DNA of 64,000 nt from Ceratotherium simum simum (GCF_000283155.1 NW_004454166.1:15189970-15253969), one strand, 5' to 3'. Positions 1 through 12,819 are shown, counted from the first letter of the stretch. A program made the numbers and translations. Notes: a model not told the origin generated them from the sequence alone.

Positions 1-539
1 AGCCTAAGTGGAACTGGGGGCTTATTGGTTTGTTTGTACACTAGTATGCAGTGGAAACCCACTCCGCTGTCTCCTCTAGCAAATATTTAGTAAAATCAAC
101 ATTGATCATTAATGCTTTGCGGAATGGATTTTCTGCAGAGAGGAGTGCAAAGAAGACTGGAGTCCAGTGTCATGAGTAGCAAGATCAGAGGCTGCACTTA
201 GTGATGGAAATTCCTGAAACAGATGATAGTATAATGCAGTTTAAGTCCATGATAAAGGGGAATTTCAAATCACTGAAAGGAAGGATTATTCTACAAATAA
301 TATGGTTAACCATTTGGGGAAAACTATAAACTGGCCAACTATTTCGGGGGAAAAATTGATCTTTACACCAAAATGCATTCACATAAAATATAGATGTAAA
401 TGTAAAAAATAAATCATAGTAGATTATATAGGAGAATATTCATATAATCTTGACATGTGAAAGCCTTTAGAAGCATAACACAAAAATCAGAAACCACAAA
501 GAAAAAGATTAATAAGGTTAAAGTTTACATAAAAGTAAA
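1..539. other. Intergenic, nothing recognised
   Basis: AT-rich sequence without a gene, RNA or clear repeat. The 65-codon minus-strand ORF looks like chance. Confidence 0.6.
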
Positions 540-1480
540 CATTTCTGTAAAGCAACAACAAAACAATAACAAAGAATAAATAAAAGGCAAACATAAAACT
601 GGAAAAAAATTTACAACACAAATATTTTTTCAAACACCAAATGTATTTTGAAAAATTATGTATATTTTTTACAAATTAAAAACAAAAATAGTGAAAATTT
701 CAACAGAAAAATGGATCAAAGACCCAAACAGGCATTTTATAAATGAAGTTATAGAAATGGACATTAATTTGGGAAGTAAAAAGATTCAGGTTTAGAGCTA
801 CCAAAGATAAGCAAATTAAAACAAGAGAGTATCGTTTTGTTTACTAGACTGTCAAAGATACAAAACAATTATAGTGCCTAATGCTGTTGATCACGTACTT
901 CACCAAGTATGAGAAGGTAAATTGGCACAAATTTTCTGAAGAAACATGACAGTATAAATTAAGTCTTTAAAAAATGTACTTACTTTGTCCAGAAATGTGA
1001 CTTTCAGGAATTTATCCATCCTAAGAAGGGAGTAGAATTTTTTTTTTATAATTTTATTTTATTTATTTTCCCCCAAAGCCCCAGTAGATAGTTGTATGTC
1101 ATAGTTGCACATCCTTCTAGTTGCTGTATGTGGGACACAGCCTCAGCATGGCCGGAGAAGCAGTGCGTCGACGTGCGCCCGGGATCCGAACCCAGGCTGC
1201 CAGCAGCGGAGCACGTGCACTTAACCGCTAAGCCACGGGGCCGGCCCAGGAGTAGAATTTTTTTAATGATAGAGAAAAATGTTAAACTCCCTAAAGGACC
1301 AAAAATAAGAAGTAGGTTACATAAACAATGGTACATATATACGATGTCATACTGTTAAAAACAAATATTTATTGTCTTTGAAAAGTGCTCATGATACATT
1401 ACAATATAGTTTATGGAGTATGATCCTATTTTTATACTATCCTATATTATATATGCACATACACATAAAAAGAACTGGAA
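540..1480 (+). mobile_element. Old L1 fragment, interrupted by an ERE
   Basis: This A-rich sequence has L1-like landmarks, for example AGAAAAATGGATCAAAGACC and TTCAGGAATTTATCCATCCT, and continues after the ERE (ATAAACAATGGTACATATAT). It is highly diverged, with no usable reading frame. The boundaries are approximate. Confidence 0.65.
1045..1247 (-). mobile_element. ERE-type tRNA-derived SINE
   Basis: On the minus strand it starts with a GGGCCGGCCCCGTGGCTTAG-like head, contains the tRNA-like A box (TGGCTTAGCGGT) and a B-box-like GGTTCGGATCC, and has the AGCAACTAGAAGGATGTGCA core before an A-rich tail. The flanking duplication GGAGTAGAATTTTTTT is at 1029-1044 and 1249-1264. It is inserted within an older L1 fragment. 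Confidence 0.95.
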
Positions 1481-2599
1481 GAATTTAGAAGTTAAATTTC
1501 TTTTGTTTGCAAGAAACTAAGGCTGGATCTAGGCCAACTTAAGAAATGAGAAAAAAGAGAAGATGAATTTATTGAGAAAATACTAGAATATCTCCTGAAC
1601 TTGAAGGAAGAGTTGTACCTTCAAGATGTGATCAGATAAAGAACAAGAACAACACCAGATGTTTCTCAATAGATTGATTTTAGAAACTTCTTCCCCTATA
1701 GCTTTGATGAAATGATTCCCACCTAGGCTCTGTGTCTTTACAGTCCAAATGTAAAATTTTAAGAAGACAGTTTCTGAATGGCCCAACTTGGGCCAAAAAT
1801 GACTGTTTGGATTAATAAACTATGGCCAAGTGGGTCGAGCCAAGTAGTATGGACACGGCAAGTGAGGTCTTTGCGAATCAGGGGCCAGGGCTAGGGAGAC
1901 TCCTTGAGAGCTGCGCAAGCACTCTAAGAGATGTTGCTATGAGAACATACACCACAGTGTGAAAACGGGTTATCTCTGGGAGTGAGATTGTGGATGCCTT
2001 TTTGTTTTGGTTTGTATCATTCAAGAATGGCTTAGTTGCAAGTGACAGAAACACAGCTCTAACCATCTGAGGCAGAAAGTGGAAATTATCAAAGGGCTAA
2101 CATAAATGCGGTGATAGCAGGGTGCAACTGGCCTCAGGAACAGCTGGAAACAGAATCTTGGACACTCTGCCAAGACCATCTCTCACTTCTGGTTCTCTTT
2201 GAGCGTCAGCTTACTTTCCTCTGATTTCTCCACACAGCAGGAAACATGGCTGCAGGAGGCTCACCAGCCTTGCGTCAACCTGTTTCACTGCCAGACAGAG
2301 ACTGATATTCACTCTGTCCGGTTCCAAATTTTAAAACCCCCGAGAAGACTGGCTTAACTTGGACGGGAATCTTTACCGCCTTGTTCCTCGTTGTATCCAC
2401 ACTACCTGGAACATGGCAGAGCTTCAATAAACATATTAAACAAATAGTGGATGTGAGGGAAATGGAGATTGCCTAGTGAAGGATGACTCTTGAGTTTGGG
2501 TGACCAATTAGGAGTCCATTAATTAATTACCACTATTAATGGTACCGTTAATTCTTCATTCTTCTACCATTAAGGCTTCAGAAGAGTAACAGCAGGCAT
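1481..2599. other. Intergenic, one probable old repeat
   Basis: The part from about 2020 to 2330 (GGCTTAGTTGCAAGTGACAG, GAAACATGGCTGCAGGAGGC) has the phrasing of a widespread mammalian repeat, family not resolved. The rest is unassigned. Confidence 0.5.
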
Positions 2600-2845
2600 G
2601 GAAGGCCCACAAGCATGGCTTAGCGGTTAAGAATGTGAACATGAGAATTAGACTGGATTTGAATTCCAGCTCCACCACGGCTCATCTGTGTGACTGTGGG
2701 CAAGTTATTTCAACCTTCAAAACCTCATTTGCCCTATCCATAAAAATGGAGACCATTTTAACAGTCAGTTTATAGAGCTCATTGTGAAAATTAAATACAC
2801 TGTACAAAGTGCTCAATAATCATTTGTCTTTCCACCACACTGCAT
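2600..2845 (+). repeat. MIR SINE fragment, sense
   Basis: A tRNA-like GGCTTAGCGGTTAAGAATGT head, then TTCCAGCTCCACCACGGCTC, GTGACTGTGGGCAAGTTATT and GTGCTCAATAATC. The head resembles that of EREs, but the body is MIR. Confidence 0.8.
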
Positions 2846-3789
2846 TATGCTTTCAAATTGATTTTCACTATCTGTGGTTAGAACTGATTTTTGCCTAATG
2901 ATAGTGTAAGTTTCATGCTTCAACATTCCTGCCACTTAATCAGTCTGTTTTTCCAGTAAACAGAGGAAGGATATGTGCTCAATCATACTTATCTCAATGA
3001 GGAGAAATAACTTTGGAGCCTCCACCTTTCATGGGTTCATGTCATCACAAAGCCTGTGCTATAAGAACAGTTTGTAGGTTGCACAAGAATACTCTCGGCA
3101 GGCTTCCAGGCAGTAATAGATGGAAAACGATGATAGCCATATTCAGGGAGTGCTGGCCCAGCCCAGCAAATTCTGGGACAGTGTGGGGACAACTACCCAG
3201 TCATGGTCACTCATTACTGCTACCTCACCTAGACATGGGGATACTCAAAAGGATTTGGCTTCTCTCTCTAAATCTTAAGGTTGAAACTGATTTTCCCCCT
3301 CTCTGGGTTTTTAAGTATTAGCTAAGGGATTGGAACGCATTCTTTACCTGGGAGAATATGTAAGTTTGAAAGCAGAAGCTTTTTATGTGGTCTTTCTAAT
3401 TTCTCTGTATATAAGGACTGTGGCTTTGGGGCCACCCCCACCCTTTAGATAGGCGATGCTTTGAAGGTATAAGCGGAACTCGGAATAAGAAGGAAATTGT
3501 GTGGTTAAGTTTTTCTTTCTTTTTATTAGTAGAATAAACTTTAGTATTTTATATAAAGGTCCTAAGTTTTATAACATCCTCAAATATGTCAGGGCAAATT
3601 ATATTTTCCAAAAATGGCTGCACCAATATAGTATATCCCAACCCACATGCTCTGATTATAGAATCATGCAAATAACACGTTTCAGTCAAAAGATACTGAT
3701 TGCATCCCAGTAACTATTGACCTCTAAGTCAGGACCCAAAATTCAGACTGTAACACTTGACTTAAAGTCATGTTATACTCTATTCTGCG
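2846..3789. other. Intergenic, nothing recognised
   Basis: Two modest ORFs (3013-3321 and 3501-3713) show no domain, signal peptide or known motif, and no splice context makes them convincing. Confidence 0.55.
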
Positions 3790-4045
3790 TTAGCATCGTG
3801 TTAAAAGCCCAGGATATAGAGTTAAATTTCCTGGTTTGAATCTTGGTTTATCACTAATTGTACAACCTTGGACGAAAGACTTAACCTTGGTATGCCTCCA
3901 TTTTTTTATTTGTACAGTGGGGATAATAACTGTTCCTAATTCATAGAGTTGTTGCTAATGAGTGAATACTCATAAATAAATAACTTGGAATAGTTCTGAA
4001 GACATATTATATGTTTAATATATGCTAGCTGGTATTATTGTGGGT
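3790..4045 (+). repeat. MIR SINE fragment, sense
   Basis: CCTGGTTTGAATCTTGG, then AACCTTGGACGAAAGACTTA, GTACAGTGGGGATAATAACT and a TTCATAGAGTTGTTG segment follow the MIR order. Confidence 0.8.
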
Positions 4046-4834
4046 GTTCTTGTTCAAGGGCTAATATAGAAGGAAGGAAAGGAAGAAACAAATATTATAA
4101 CCCAAGTATCAAGTTTACTTTCTTTATTCAGATTAATAAGTGAAGGCAAGGTATCGTCTGTTGACTCACTCTGCTGCTATCCGCTCTGCTGGACATTTCT
4201 TCGGCAACCATGTCCTAATACGTTGTGGCAGGACTGAGGCCGCCCCTGGAGGGACCTGGCCTGATCCACATACTTTCTGGAAGCTGCAGTTTGGGAGTAG
4301 ACTTGTATGTGTGAAGAGGAAGATGGGGAGGAGAGATCAGGACACTGCGGGGAAAGCTAACCCTAAGGAGAGAAAGGACCAAATTCAGGATATTAGTTGC
4401 CCCAGGGACAAACCACATATTATATCATTTCTCCCAAGTCTGGGCCCCACCTACCCTCAGTCTTGACTCAAGATGGAGGGCAACACTGGGCAAAGCGTGG
4501 AGAGTAACTCCTGTCAACGGGGGCCCAGGCTGAGGATGCTAGGCCAGGAGTGAGCTTTGGGAGAGAGGAGGAAAAAGAACGCCCTTCAGAGTCCTGCAAC
4601 CTTCCTGCTTCACTCAGTGAGGAAGACGCAGGCGCATGCCATCCCCCGTTTCTGGGGGAATCCCATATTCTTAACGACTTACCACGCTTATCCCATCCCC
4701 TCCACTCTAAGCACGACAACATATGAAGACTGTCTCATGGGCAAATGCTTAGTCTGGATTTAGTGCTGAAAATGAAACACTTGGAGGTGGGGTGGCAGCC
4801 GAGTGGAGGTGGGGGAAAGGAAGAAATACAACTT
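4046..4834. other. Intergenic, nothing recognised
   Basis: Overlapping short ORFs on both strands (4140-4466 and 4468-4722) look like chance in GC-richer sequence. No gene or RNA is supported. Confidence 0.5.
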
Positions 4835-5030
4835 CTTGAGTGCCTACTAAAAGTCAGGAAAAGAGCTGGATCTTTTTCCATGTTCTCATGTAGCCCTCAA
4901 AAATGATCCTGAATTCAATATTTTTACTTACTTCCAGGTAAAATGGGAAACTGAAGTTTGGTGTTAGAACTGGAATTTGAAGCCAGTCCTGGTCCCAAGG
5001 CTCGTGCTCTTCCAAGTACACCACACAGAC
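4835..5030 (-). repeat. MIR SINE fragment, antisense
   Basis: TTGAGTGCCTACTAAAAGTC, then GGTAAAATGGGAAACTGAAG and GGAATTTGAAGCCAGTCCTG follow the antisense MIR order. Confidence 0.65.
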
Positions 5031-6164
5031 CTCCCCAGCGAAAAATATAAATGTGGATCTCCATAAATCCAATCACTCCCCTAACCACCAGCCAGAAAAA
5101 GAAGGGAAAATAAGACAGCAGATGCCAAAGCAGGACTCAAGATTCACAACAACAGGATATGGGGAGCACAGCAGAGTTCTCTGGTTATCTTACTGCCAGT
5201 CACCTGCTCTCATCCTGCCTGTTTACAAGTCAGGAAATGAAGTGGGGATGGCGCACGTGAGGGGGAAATAGACAAGCAAGCAAACTCTAGAAGTTTCACT
5301 CAGCAGTACAGTTCTCTCGCATTTTGTTACCAGCAGGATAGAGAAAACGTCAAGGTGGCAGCCAAGACGAGTGTGTAGCCCACGTCTCCCAGGGCCACAC
5401 CAGACTGCGGGCACAGTAAGAGAAATACAATCATGGATGCTGGCTCAGCAACCGCAAGCAGGACCACTGGGCCACCAGCAGCTCCCTCCTCCAGCCAGTC
5501 CCTCTCTTTCTGATTCAAGGGCTCGCAGAGGCTCACAGACTTAGCAGGATTTAGCAGACTTTGGAAGTAGACATGCCTGGTTCAAATCCTGCCTCCACTG
5601 TGTCCCCTCATAGGGTCGCTGTGAGAAGCACAATAAGACAACATCTGTAAAGGACCAGCACAGGGGGGTATTCACTCACGTCTCTTGTCAAGGGTAATTC
5701 TAGACTTCTCCAAGTGCTTACATGGTCCTGCCAACTCAAGGTCTTAAATTTTTCATATCAGCCTCCTTCCCCAGCCTCAGTTCAGACTGCCAGAATGTTC
5801 CACCCAAACATCAAATCTGACTTCATCATAGTCGCAGAAATGTAGATTTGAAAGGGAAAAAAAGCGTATAATTCAACTTTAGACTCTTTAAACCCATATC
5901 CTACTGTCACATCACACGCCTATAGTACACTATTAATTAATATAGTTTAGAAATCCTCTAGTTTCCTTGTAGAGTAGCACACTCTGTACATTATCTTAGG
6001 GGAAGGTATGGTTTTCAATGGTTTTGGTGGGAAGAGTCATTTCCATTTCTTAATATTTCCATTCCTTACATACTTGTCACAGCTAACCTTAGATGCATCC
6101 CTGGTCTATGTGACTTGGTTCAGCCACGGTAGTTCCTCTTCTGGGGTAAACCCCAGACATTTTT
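5031..6164. other. Intergenic, nothing recognised apart from a MIR scrap
   Basis: There is no exon-like conservation that I can name. The sequence ends at an antisense L1 fragment. Confidence 0.5.
5545..5655 (+). repeat. MIR SINE scrap, sense
   Basis: The sequence CATGCCTGGTTCAAATCCTG is followed by an internal deletion and then CATAGGGTCGCTGTGAGAAG. Confidence 0.6.
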
Positions 6165-6395
6165 TTTCCTACCATTGGTGACATTTAGTACATTCACAAT
6201 GTTGTGCAACCATCACCACTGTCTAGTTGCAGAATATTTTTATCACCCCAAAAGGAAACCTCATGCCCGTTAAGCAGTCACTCCCTGTTCTCCCATCCCC
6301 CTAGATTCTGGCAGCCACTGATCTGCGCTCTGTCTCTATGGATTTGCCTATTCTGGATATTTCATATAAATGGAATCATACAGATAATGTATCTT
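6165..6395 (-). mobile_element. L1 fragment, antisense
   Basis: The plus strand reads TTGTGCAACCATCACCACTG, then TATGGATTTGCCTATTCTGG and ATATAAATGGAATCATACAG, a well-known antisense L1M motif series. Confidence 0.75.
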
Positions 6396-6689
6396 TAAGA
6401 GCTAAGGCTAATTCATCTAACTGAGAGCTCCTGGCTTGGGAGGTTCAGGCCAATCAAGGATCCCCAGGCTCATTGGCCCCATCACAGTCTAGCCCATCTT
6501 GACTGCCCCCAGTGAGTGACTTTCGCAGATGAGGAAAGATATTTGATTGGGATGCTTCTTCAGTGATCCTATGGGTTGAAACCCCAGTTTTCCTCTTCCT
6601 TGGGCCTATCCTGACCCAACCCGGCCTTACACATCGAAGCCAACAGCTCTAACACTGCAGTGGGACCAAAGAAGTAGACGCAGTTTCTT

Positions 6690-6910
6690 GAGGAATGAGT
6701 ATAGGATGAGAACAGGGTCTAGGAGAGAGCTCTGAGGAACGCCAATAGAAGAGACTGGATAGAGGAGTCATTGATGAAGAAGACTACGAAGAAGCAGTCA
6801 AGATGTCAGAGAAAAACCCAGGATTATGAGATGTCACAGAGGCCAAAGGAAAGCATGTTTCAAGAAGAGGAGAGGAGTCGACAGAGATTGAATAAGCTGA
6901 GGACTGAATA
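6690..6910 (+). repeat. Fragment of the same ancient repeat type as 60.6-62.3 kb
   Basis: GCTCTGAGGAACGCCAATAG followed by GTTTCAAGAAGAGGAGAGGA mirrors the phrase GTTTCAAGAAGGAGGGCAGG at 62160-62179 and its neighbourhood. It is diverged. Confidence 0.45.
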
Positions 6911-8454
6911 ATCAGGCTTCAAAAGAGTTGTTCTGGTAATGAGACACCTCAGCTGGAAACCAGACTGCTGTGGGTTGCAGGTGGAATGGAGATGAAAGGG
7001 TGGAGAAAGTGAGGGTAATCAATACTTGGGGAAATTTGGCTGTCAAGGAGAGAAGAGAAAGTGGGTTGCATCTAAAGAGGAGCATGGGGGTCTGAGGAGA
7101 TCGTTTTGGGTTTTTTTGTTTTTGTTGTGGGCCATGAAAGAAAAGAGCATGTTTTAATGTTTGTAGGAGTCTCCCCATACAGGAGAGATTTAAGATACAA
7201 GGGACAGGATGACCACATATTAGAGTCCCTCAGAAGGCAGAAGATGGAGCCAGGACAAAGATCCTCTGAGAGCGGATCTGCCCCAGCCATGAAAGTCTGG
7301 GGAGAAGACCCAGGCCCGCAGTCTGTCCAACATGTCTGAGAGCAGGGAGATCCCCGGCAGTGACTGTGGGGGAGCAGAAATTGGCAGATGGAAGGCTCCT
7401 CCCCAGATTGGCCTGTCCTCATATCAAAATGACTTCCCATAGTGGCCTTAGACAAGTAATTGGTGCAGAGCCAGCCTGGCTCTTGTGAACACATCTCCCT
7501 CAGGGACTCCCTCACAGCTGTCCTAGAGGCAGACAAAGCCTCTATTTGAGAGTCTTTCATTGTGTAAAGGGACAATAATGAGTGGAAAGACAGATTAGAA
7601 CAAGAGCCAGAAAACAGAATTCCTGGCTCCCAGACTCCGATTCCCAATCCCTCAGATGGAGAGGCTCTGAGAGGTGGACCAACTGAGGAAACAAAAGAAG
7701 TGATCAAAGTAAGTGCACAGAGTGTGCTTCACAGGAAGAGGTACAACAATGTCTTGGTTATTTAAAATAAATAGATCTGGAGGATTTTGAATCATTAATT
7801 ATCCTGTCTCTGCAGGATGTACATCCTGAGATTTGTTTGGCCTCTCCAGGATAGTTGGCTCCGTTTCTAATGAGATCACACAAAAGCCAGGGCCAAGCAG
7901 AAGCAGAGAGGGAATTGTCACTTCTCCTCTTGCAAAGTCACATTCTCAGCCATGGCACTGGTGACTGGGAGCCCAAGGCTGGAGCGCTCAGAAAGGGCTG
8001 GGGGATGGGCTGCGCACCAGCCTGCAGCATCAGCTGAAGCCTTTGTGAGCTCTGCTCAGCCTCCTCTGCTTGCAGCCTCTCCAGGCCCCCACTTCACTCT
8101 GGCATTCACAATCCCACCTGATGCAATTCAAGCTCTCCCCTTCTCTCCTCTTGGGTGTTCCCAACACAGCTATGGTCAGGTGATTGTGATGTGATTGTAA
8201 GGACCAAAGTAGGGGGCAAGGGAATGCAATTGATTCTCAGGATGAGTCACAACCCTCAGAAGAAAGAGGAAATGTTGGGGCAAAGTGCTTGTTTCCAAAG
8301 CCAGGGCCTTATCTCGCCCCCAGTGTGATTGTGACAGATATGAGTTGCAGCGATTTTTGCGTTGCTCCAGGCCCTGGGTTGGACTGCAAAGGCAACTGAT
8401 ATGAGGTGACTGATTCCCAAAAAGCATTTTCAGGGCACAAAGGTATTACTGGAA
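6911..8454. other. Intergenic, includes the longest non-genic ORF (211 codons)
   Basis: The minus-strand ORF at 7072-7707 is long by chance standards for this window. Its peptide is Ser/Cys/Pro-rich and low in charged helices, with no family motif I recognise. It has no adjacent promoter or splice evidence. I treat it as unsupported. Confidence 0.5.
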
Positions 8455-8575
8455 TTTTTCAGATGGTAAAACTGAGACCCAAAGACATCAATGCTGTGTC
8501 CGTGATCATACAGCTAGTGGAGGAGCTGGAGGAGCTGGACTCGGAACCCTGGTCGTGCTGATTCTTGTCCAGTAT
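8455..8575 (-). repeat. MIR SINE scrap, antisense
   Basis: CAGATGGTAAAACTGAGACC and ATCATACAGCTAGTGGAGGA follow the antisense MIR order. The GGAGGAGCT unit is repeated just after it. Confidence 0.6.
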
Positions 8576-8623
8576 GGCTGAGCTGCCCAAGACTCAGTCC
8601 CAGCACTCAAGAAACTCACAAGA

Positions 8624-8874
8624 GAGGATCTAATGGACAGCACGGTATCTAGAGTTGATAATACTGCGTTGTATAATTGAAATTTGCTAAGAGAGTAGTT
8701 CTTAAGCGTTCTCACCAAAATAGCTAACTAACTATGGGAGGATATGGATGTGTTAATTAACTTGATGGTGGGAGTTCATTCACAATGTATACGAATATCA
8801 AATCACCATGTAGACTTTAAATATCTTGCAATTTTATTTGTCAATTATACCTCAATAAAGCTAAGGGAGAATAA
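8624..8874 (+). mobile_element. 5'-truncated L1 tail with target-site duplication
   Basis: The 3' L1 sequence (TTAAGCGTTCTCACCAAAAT, TATACCTCAATAAAGCT) is flanked by AAGAAACTCACAAGA at 8609-8623 and 8875-8889. Confidence 0.88.
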
Positions 8875-8889
8875 AAGAAACTCACAAGA

Positions 8890-9489
8890 AATGTACACAA
8901 ATTATCATAAGGTGACTGTGTGCATTAGAGTCCAGTGGGAATTTAGAGGATGGAGAAATCACATCAAAACTTTTTAATTTGGGAGAAGTGGTCCAATTGT
9001 CTGAGTAAAACCAGTCAGGATATCTGAAAGCAAGTTTGCTCTGAAAAATCTTGTGGGTGAATCTGCAAGTTGAATAAACAAAGCAAGACTTCAGGGGGTG
9101 GAGAGTACGGGCAAACATTTAAGATGGGACCTGATGGTAGGATTTGGATACGTGGAGATGGAGGAGACCTGTGGGTGTTACTTCCAAAACAGGACCAGTA
9201 ACACAAAAGCCAGGAAGGCCTAGCAGATAAAGCATGATGGGAATGAATTTGTAACACAAACCTTAATGTGCAAGAAAGAGCATATTGCTTTATCTACTTT
9301 ACATAAATTAGGGTATGTGTGACACTGAGCCCCTATTCCATTCAGCGGGTGGGAAATTTAATTTCAGAGATTGAGAAGGTTGCTCTTCTCTCCCCACCTC
9401 CCATTCCCATCCCCACGCCCAGAGCTAATGACCAGGAGTCGTGATGTGAAGCAAAACATTCAGGAGGCATCTCTGGTCATTGGTGTACA
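8890..9489. other. Intergenic, nothing recognised
   Basis: Mixed sequence between an L1 tail and a DNA-transposon-like fossil. Confidence 0.5.
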
Positions 9490-9815
9490 TGGGGGGCCAG
9501 CAAACTTTTCCTGCAAAGGCTCAGATAGTGAATAGTTGAGGCTTTGCATGCCAGACAGGTCTCTGTCACAACTACTCAACTCTACCACTGTTGCTTGAAA
9601 GCAGCCATAGACAATAGGTAAATGAATGAGCTTGGCTGTGTTCCAATACTTTATTTATGGACACTGCAATTTGAATTTTATATCATTTTCACATGTCATA
9701 AAATATTATTCTTATTATGATTTTTCTCAAACATTTAAAAATGTAAAAGCCATTCTTAGTTCACAAGTCATACAAAAACAGGTGACAGGCCAGATTTGAC
9801 CTATGGGCAAACTGC
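9490..9815 (+). mobile_element. Non-autonomous DNA-transposon-like fossil (MER class)
   Basis: GCCAGCAAACTTTTCCTGCA, GTTGAGGCTTTGCATGCCAG, GTCTCTGTCACAACTACTCA, AAAGCAGCCATAGACAATAG and CAGGCCAGATTTGACCTATG are the phrases of a very common mammalian MER-type repeat. I do not assign the exact subfamily. Confidence 0.7.
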
Positions 9816-12100
9816 TTATCTACATGGTTTCCACCAAGATGCCTGTAGGCCAAGCTTACATAGATCCTTGAAGTTGGGTGGCCCTATTGCCCTGTGGAAA
9901 TCTTTGTCAGGGCTGGGAGTCCCGGTAGCCAGAGTCCAGGAAGATCCTTCCTATACTTCACATGGAATTATTGCCTCTGGATGTCTTGTCATCTTCCTGA
10001 AGTTCTATGAAGGATGGGCCACAGAGCCCCATTACTTAGAAAAACTGTAGACATCCAATCCTTCCCTTGGGGAACAATCTTCCTTCTTTCACTACTAAGG
10101 ATTCCACTCCTCAAAACCACTCTACAGCTCCCTTCCCTAGCATAGTGTGCTCAACTCCCTCAGGATAAAGAGAGAAAAGTCAGGAAGGGAGATGGCCTGC
10201 AGATGACTTCTTCTTTGGCCCTGCGGTAAGGGAGCATAAAGACTTGGCTACCTGCTGGAATGTTGAGTAATGTACAAAGAAAACAGGCAAATACCTCAAT
10301 AAATTATCCTGCCTAGGACCAGAGCTTTCTAGCCAGGGAGCAAGTTCAGGCCTCAACATTCCAAGCTTAAGAGATCAGGCTGTTCCCCACACCTCAATGG
10401 GTATTGGTCTTGGGTGTCCTCAGAAAACCTCTGAAGGGGGGTCAGGATCCTGGTGACAAAGAGGGAAAGTACGTGATTTGGCCTTCCCCAGGACACCAGG
10501 CTCCACTGATGGTGACTCATGGTCTCGGCTTGTAAGCAACTTTGCTAATCCCTTTGACCACCACTGGTCCCTACCAGCTTCTGCTCCAGGAAGACTTCTA
10601 GCATATCTGTGGTACAAACAACACCTATCAAGCAATTTCCACTTTCCCCACAGAAGCCTGTTTTGCTTCTGCTTTGGGTGAATTGCTCAAGATCTGTGGA
10701 ACTTTAGCCATAATTCCAAGAATGGGAGGTCAAATGCCCCTTCAGTCATGAAATTACCTCCAAGCCCCCAGCCTGAAGAGGCCTCTTCCCCTCCACCGAT
10801 CTCAAAGCACACACTCAGCAGTGCCTGCTACTCATGTCATTACTGTATCCTTGCTCTATCTCAGGCCCCTGTGGTAACAGGATTGGCTTCAAGCATGGTT
10901 CCTGTAGCCACCTGCTCCTCAGTAGGATGGCCAGGCTTACTGGAAAAGAATGTTCTCTATGCAAAGTAATTTGAGGTAAGAAAAGTCATCCTTGAAGGGT
11001 AGGGATTGGGCAGACATGCGAGCCTAGAAAATGCAGTTTGTGCTGGGGAATTGCTCTTGTAAAGAACCCACAGGCCGTCTACTGCCCAGACTTGAACGTT
11101 ATTCTCTCAAGTGGAAAACAGAAACCATTGTCCAGGCTGATTTCTTGCTCCTTATCTGTGCACCCATCAATCTTTGATGACAAGATCATTTTGATCATTG
11201 TGTACCCACACACGTCATACAGGAAAGACTCAACGAAGCCTTGTTATATGCATGGAACACTTTCAGGAGTTTGGCCAGTATTTGTCTAATTTTCTCCACA
11301 CTCTAGAAAAAGGATATTTTATAAAATAGCCCTGTCATTCCACAGAGCTATATAAAGCTCCCTGGCTTAATTGACTTTTTTTTTAACTTGACACAATGAT
11401 TCTTAAGTTCAAGATGGCTGCCACACATCTGCTATCTAGACAGGAAGAGGGGGAAAGGAGAGGCAACAGCCCCAATGGTACCCTTTATCAGCACAGTAAA
11501 AGCTGTCTCAGAAACTCCCCTAGTAGACCTCACTTCAGCCTAAATGACTAGACCTATATCCTCTGTCGACCCAGGGCAATGAAGGAAGCTAAGAACCTGC
11601 GAGTTCAGCTTCTCCAGCCTCTGGTGAAGAGGAGAAGGAGGATTTGGATGAGTGTAAGTGGAGTCAACCTGAAATTCTGCCACAAATAGCTATACAGTTT
11701 TGAAAAATAAAAGCACCGAAGGGGAAATCAGCTCTGTTCGCTACTAAAATATGTTATAAAACCACAGGAATAAAATCAGAGTGATACACACAAGATGTGA
11801 CAGAGATTCGTAGAAGAATTAGCCCAGAATTAGCCCAGAAACAGATCCTAGTATATGTAACAAGTCAATATATGATTTTTTTTTAATTAAAGAGTTTGCT
11901 GACCCTGGGGCTAGAGGATGAAGTACTCCTGCTCCTTAGGGAATTTGCAAGACCAAAGCAGCCTCAGCTCTTGTTGGAGGGAAAATTAACCCAGAAGAGT
12001 AGAGCTCACCATCTACTCCATTGATAGGCCAGACCCCCTTCTTCCCTTTGAAGTTGGTAAAGTGTGAGCAGTGCCCAAACTAGCAACCAGGTGACGTTAA
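9816..12100. other. Intergenic, nothing recognised
   Basis: Several short ORFs but no support for any. An 11-bp tandem duplication (AGAATTAGCCC twice) is at 11816-11837. Confidence 0.5.
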
Positions 12101-12110
12101 AGCTGCATTC

Positions 12111-12354
12111 CGGGGGCCGGCCCCGTGCGTAGCGGTTAAGTGCGCACACTCCGCTGCTGGCAGCCGGGGTTCGGATCCCGGGTGCGCACCGACGCACCAC
12201 TTGGCAGGCCATGCTGTGGCGGCGTCCCACATAAAGTGGAGGAAGATGGGCACAGTTGTTAGCTCAGGGCCAGTCTTCCTCAGCAAAAAGAGGAGGATTG
12301 GCATGGATGTTAGCTCAGGGCTGATCTTCCCCACAAAAAAAAAACAAAAAAAAC
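12111..12354 (+). mobile_element. ERE-type SINE, long 3' class
   Basis: It has a GGGGGCCGGCCCCG head, a B-box-like GGTTCGGATCC, a body with GTGGAGGAAGATGGGCAC and the GATGTTAGCTCAGGGCTGAT module, then an A-rich tail. The flanking duplication AGCTGCATTC is at 12101-12110 and 12355-12364. Confidence 0.95.
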
Positions 12355-12364
12355 AGCTGCATTC

Positions 12365-12819
12365 TGAAGATCCTGGGGGCAACAACTTCCAACTCCCCTG
12401 GAACAAGGTTGAGTTTTCCAAGAAAACTGAAGTGGGAACTAGGAACTCTGGGGACTTCAGAGTAGGCTGTAGAAGGAAGTGGGAAGAAGAGCTCTTTAAG
12501 GAAAAGAGGCCTCTGCATGGAACATCTTCTTTCTGGAGGTGGTAAGGACTTGCCTCTTAGGTTATATAAGAGGAATGAGTCAATGAAGAAAGTCTCAGTT
12601 TCCGCTCTGTGACAGTAAATTTACTCTTCATTAACAGATCTGTGATTAGCCCATTATGCACCACCAGGTGCTTGGTCTGTGGGAAAATTGTGAGCAGAAA
12701 GTTCTAGGAGAGGAGACAGCAACCACTGTTATGCCCCTTTGTTGAGCTCTGGCAGAAACGATCCTGAAAGTTCATCAGTCCCCTTTCATAAGCGGTGATG
12801 ATTATAACGGTAAAAATAA
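12365..12819. other. Intergenic, nothing recognised
   Basis: Sequence between an ERE and a MIR. No gene evidence. Confidence 0.5.

Noticed and set aside
2610..2660. tRNA-like head GGCTTAGCGGTTAAGAATGT as a tRNA gene
   Set aside because: The following sequence is a MIR body, so this is a MIR SINE.
12129..12180. tRNA-like sequences (GTAGCGGTTAAGTG...GGTTCGGATCC) as functional tRNA genes
   Set aside because: They are the tRNA-derived heads of ERE SINEs, followed by SINE bodies and A tails with target-site duplications. The same applies to all other copies.
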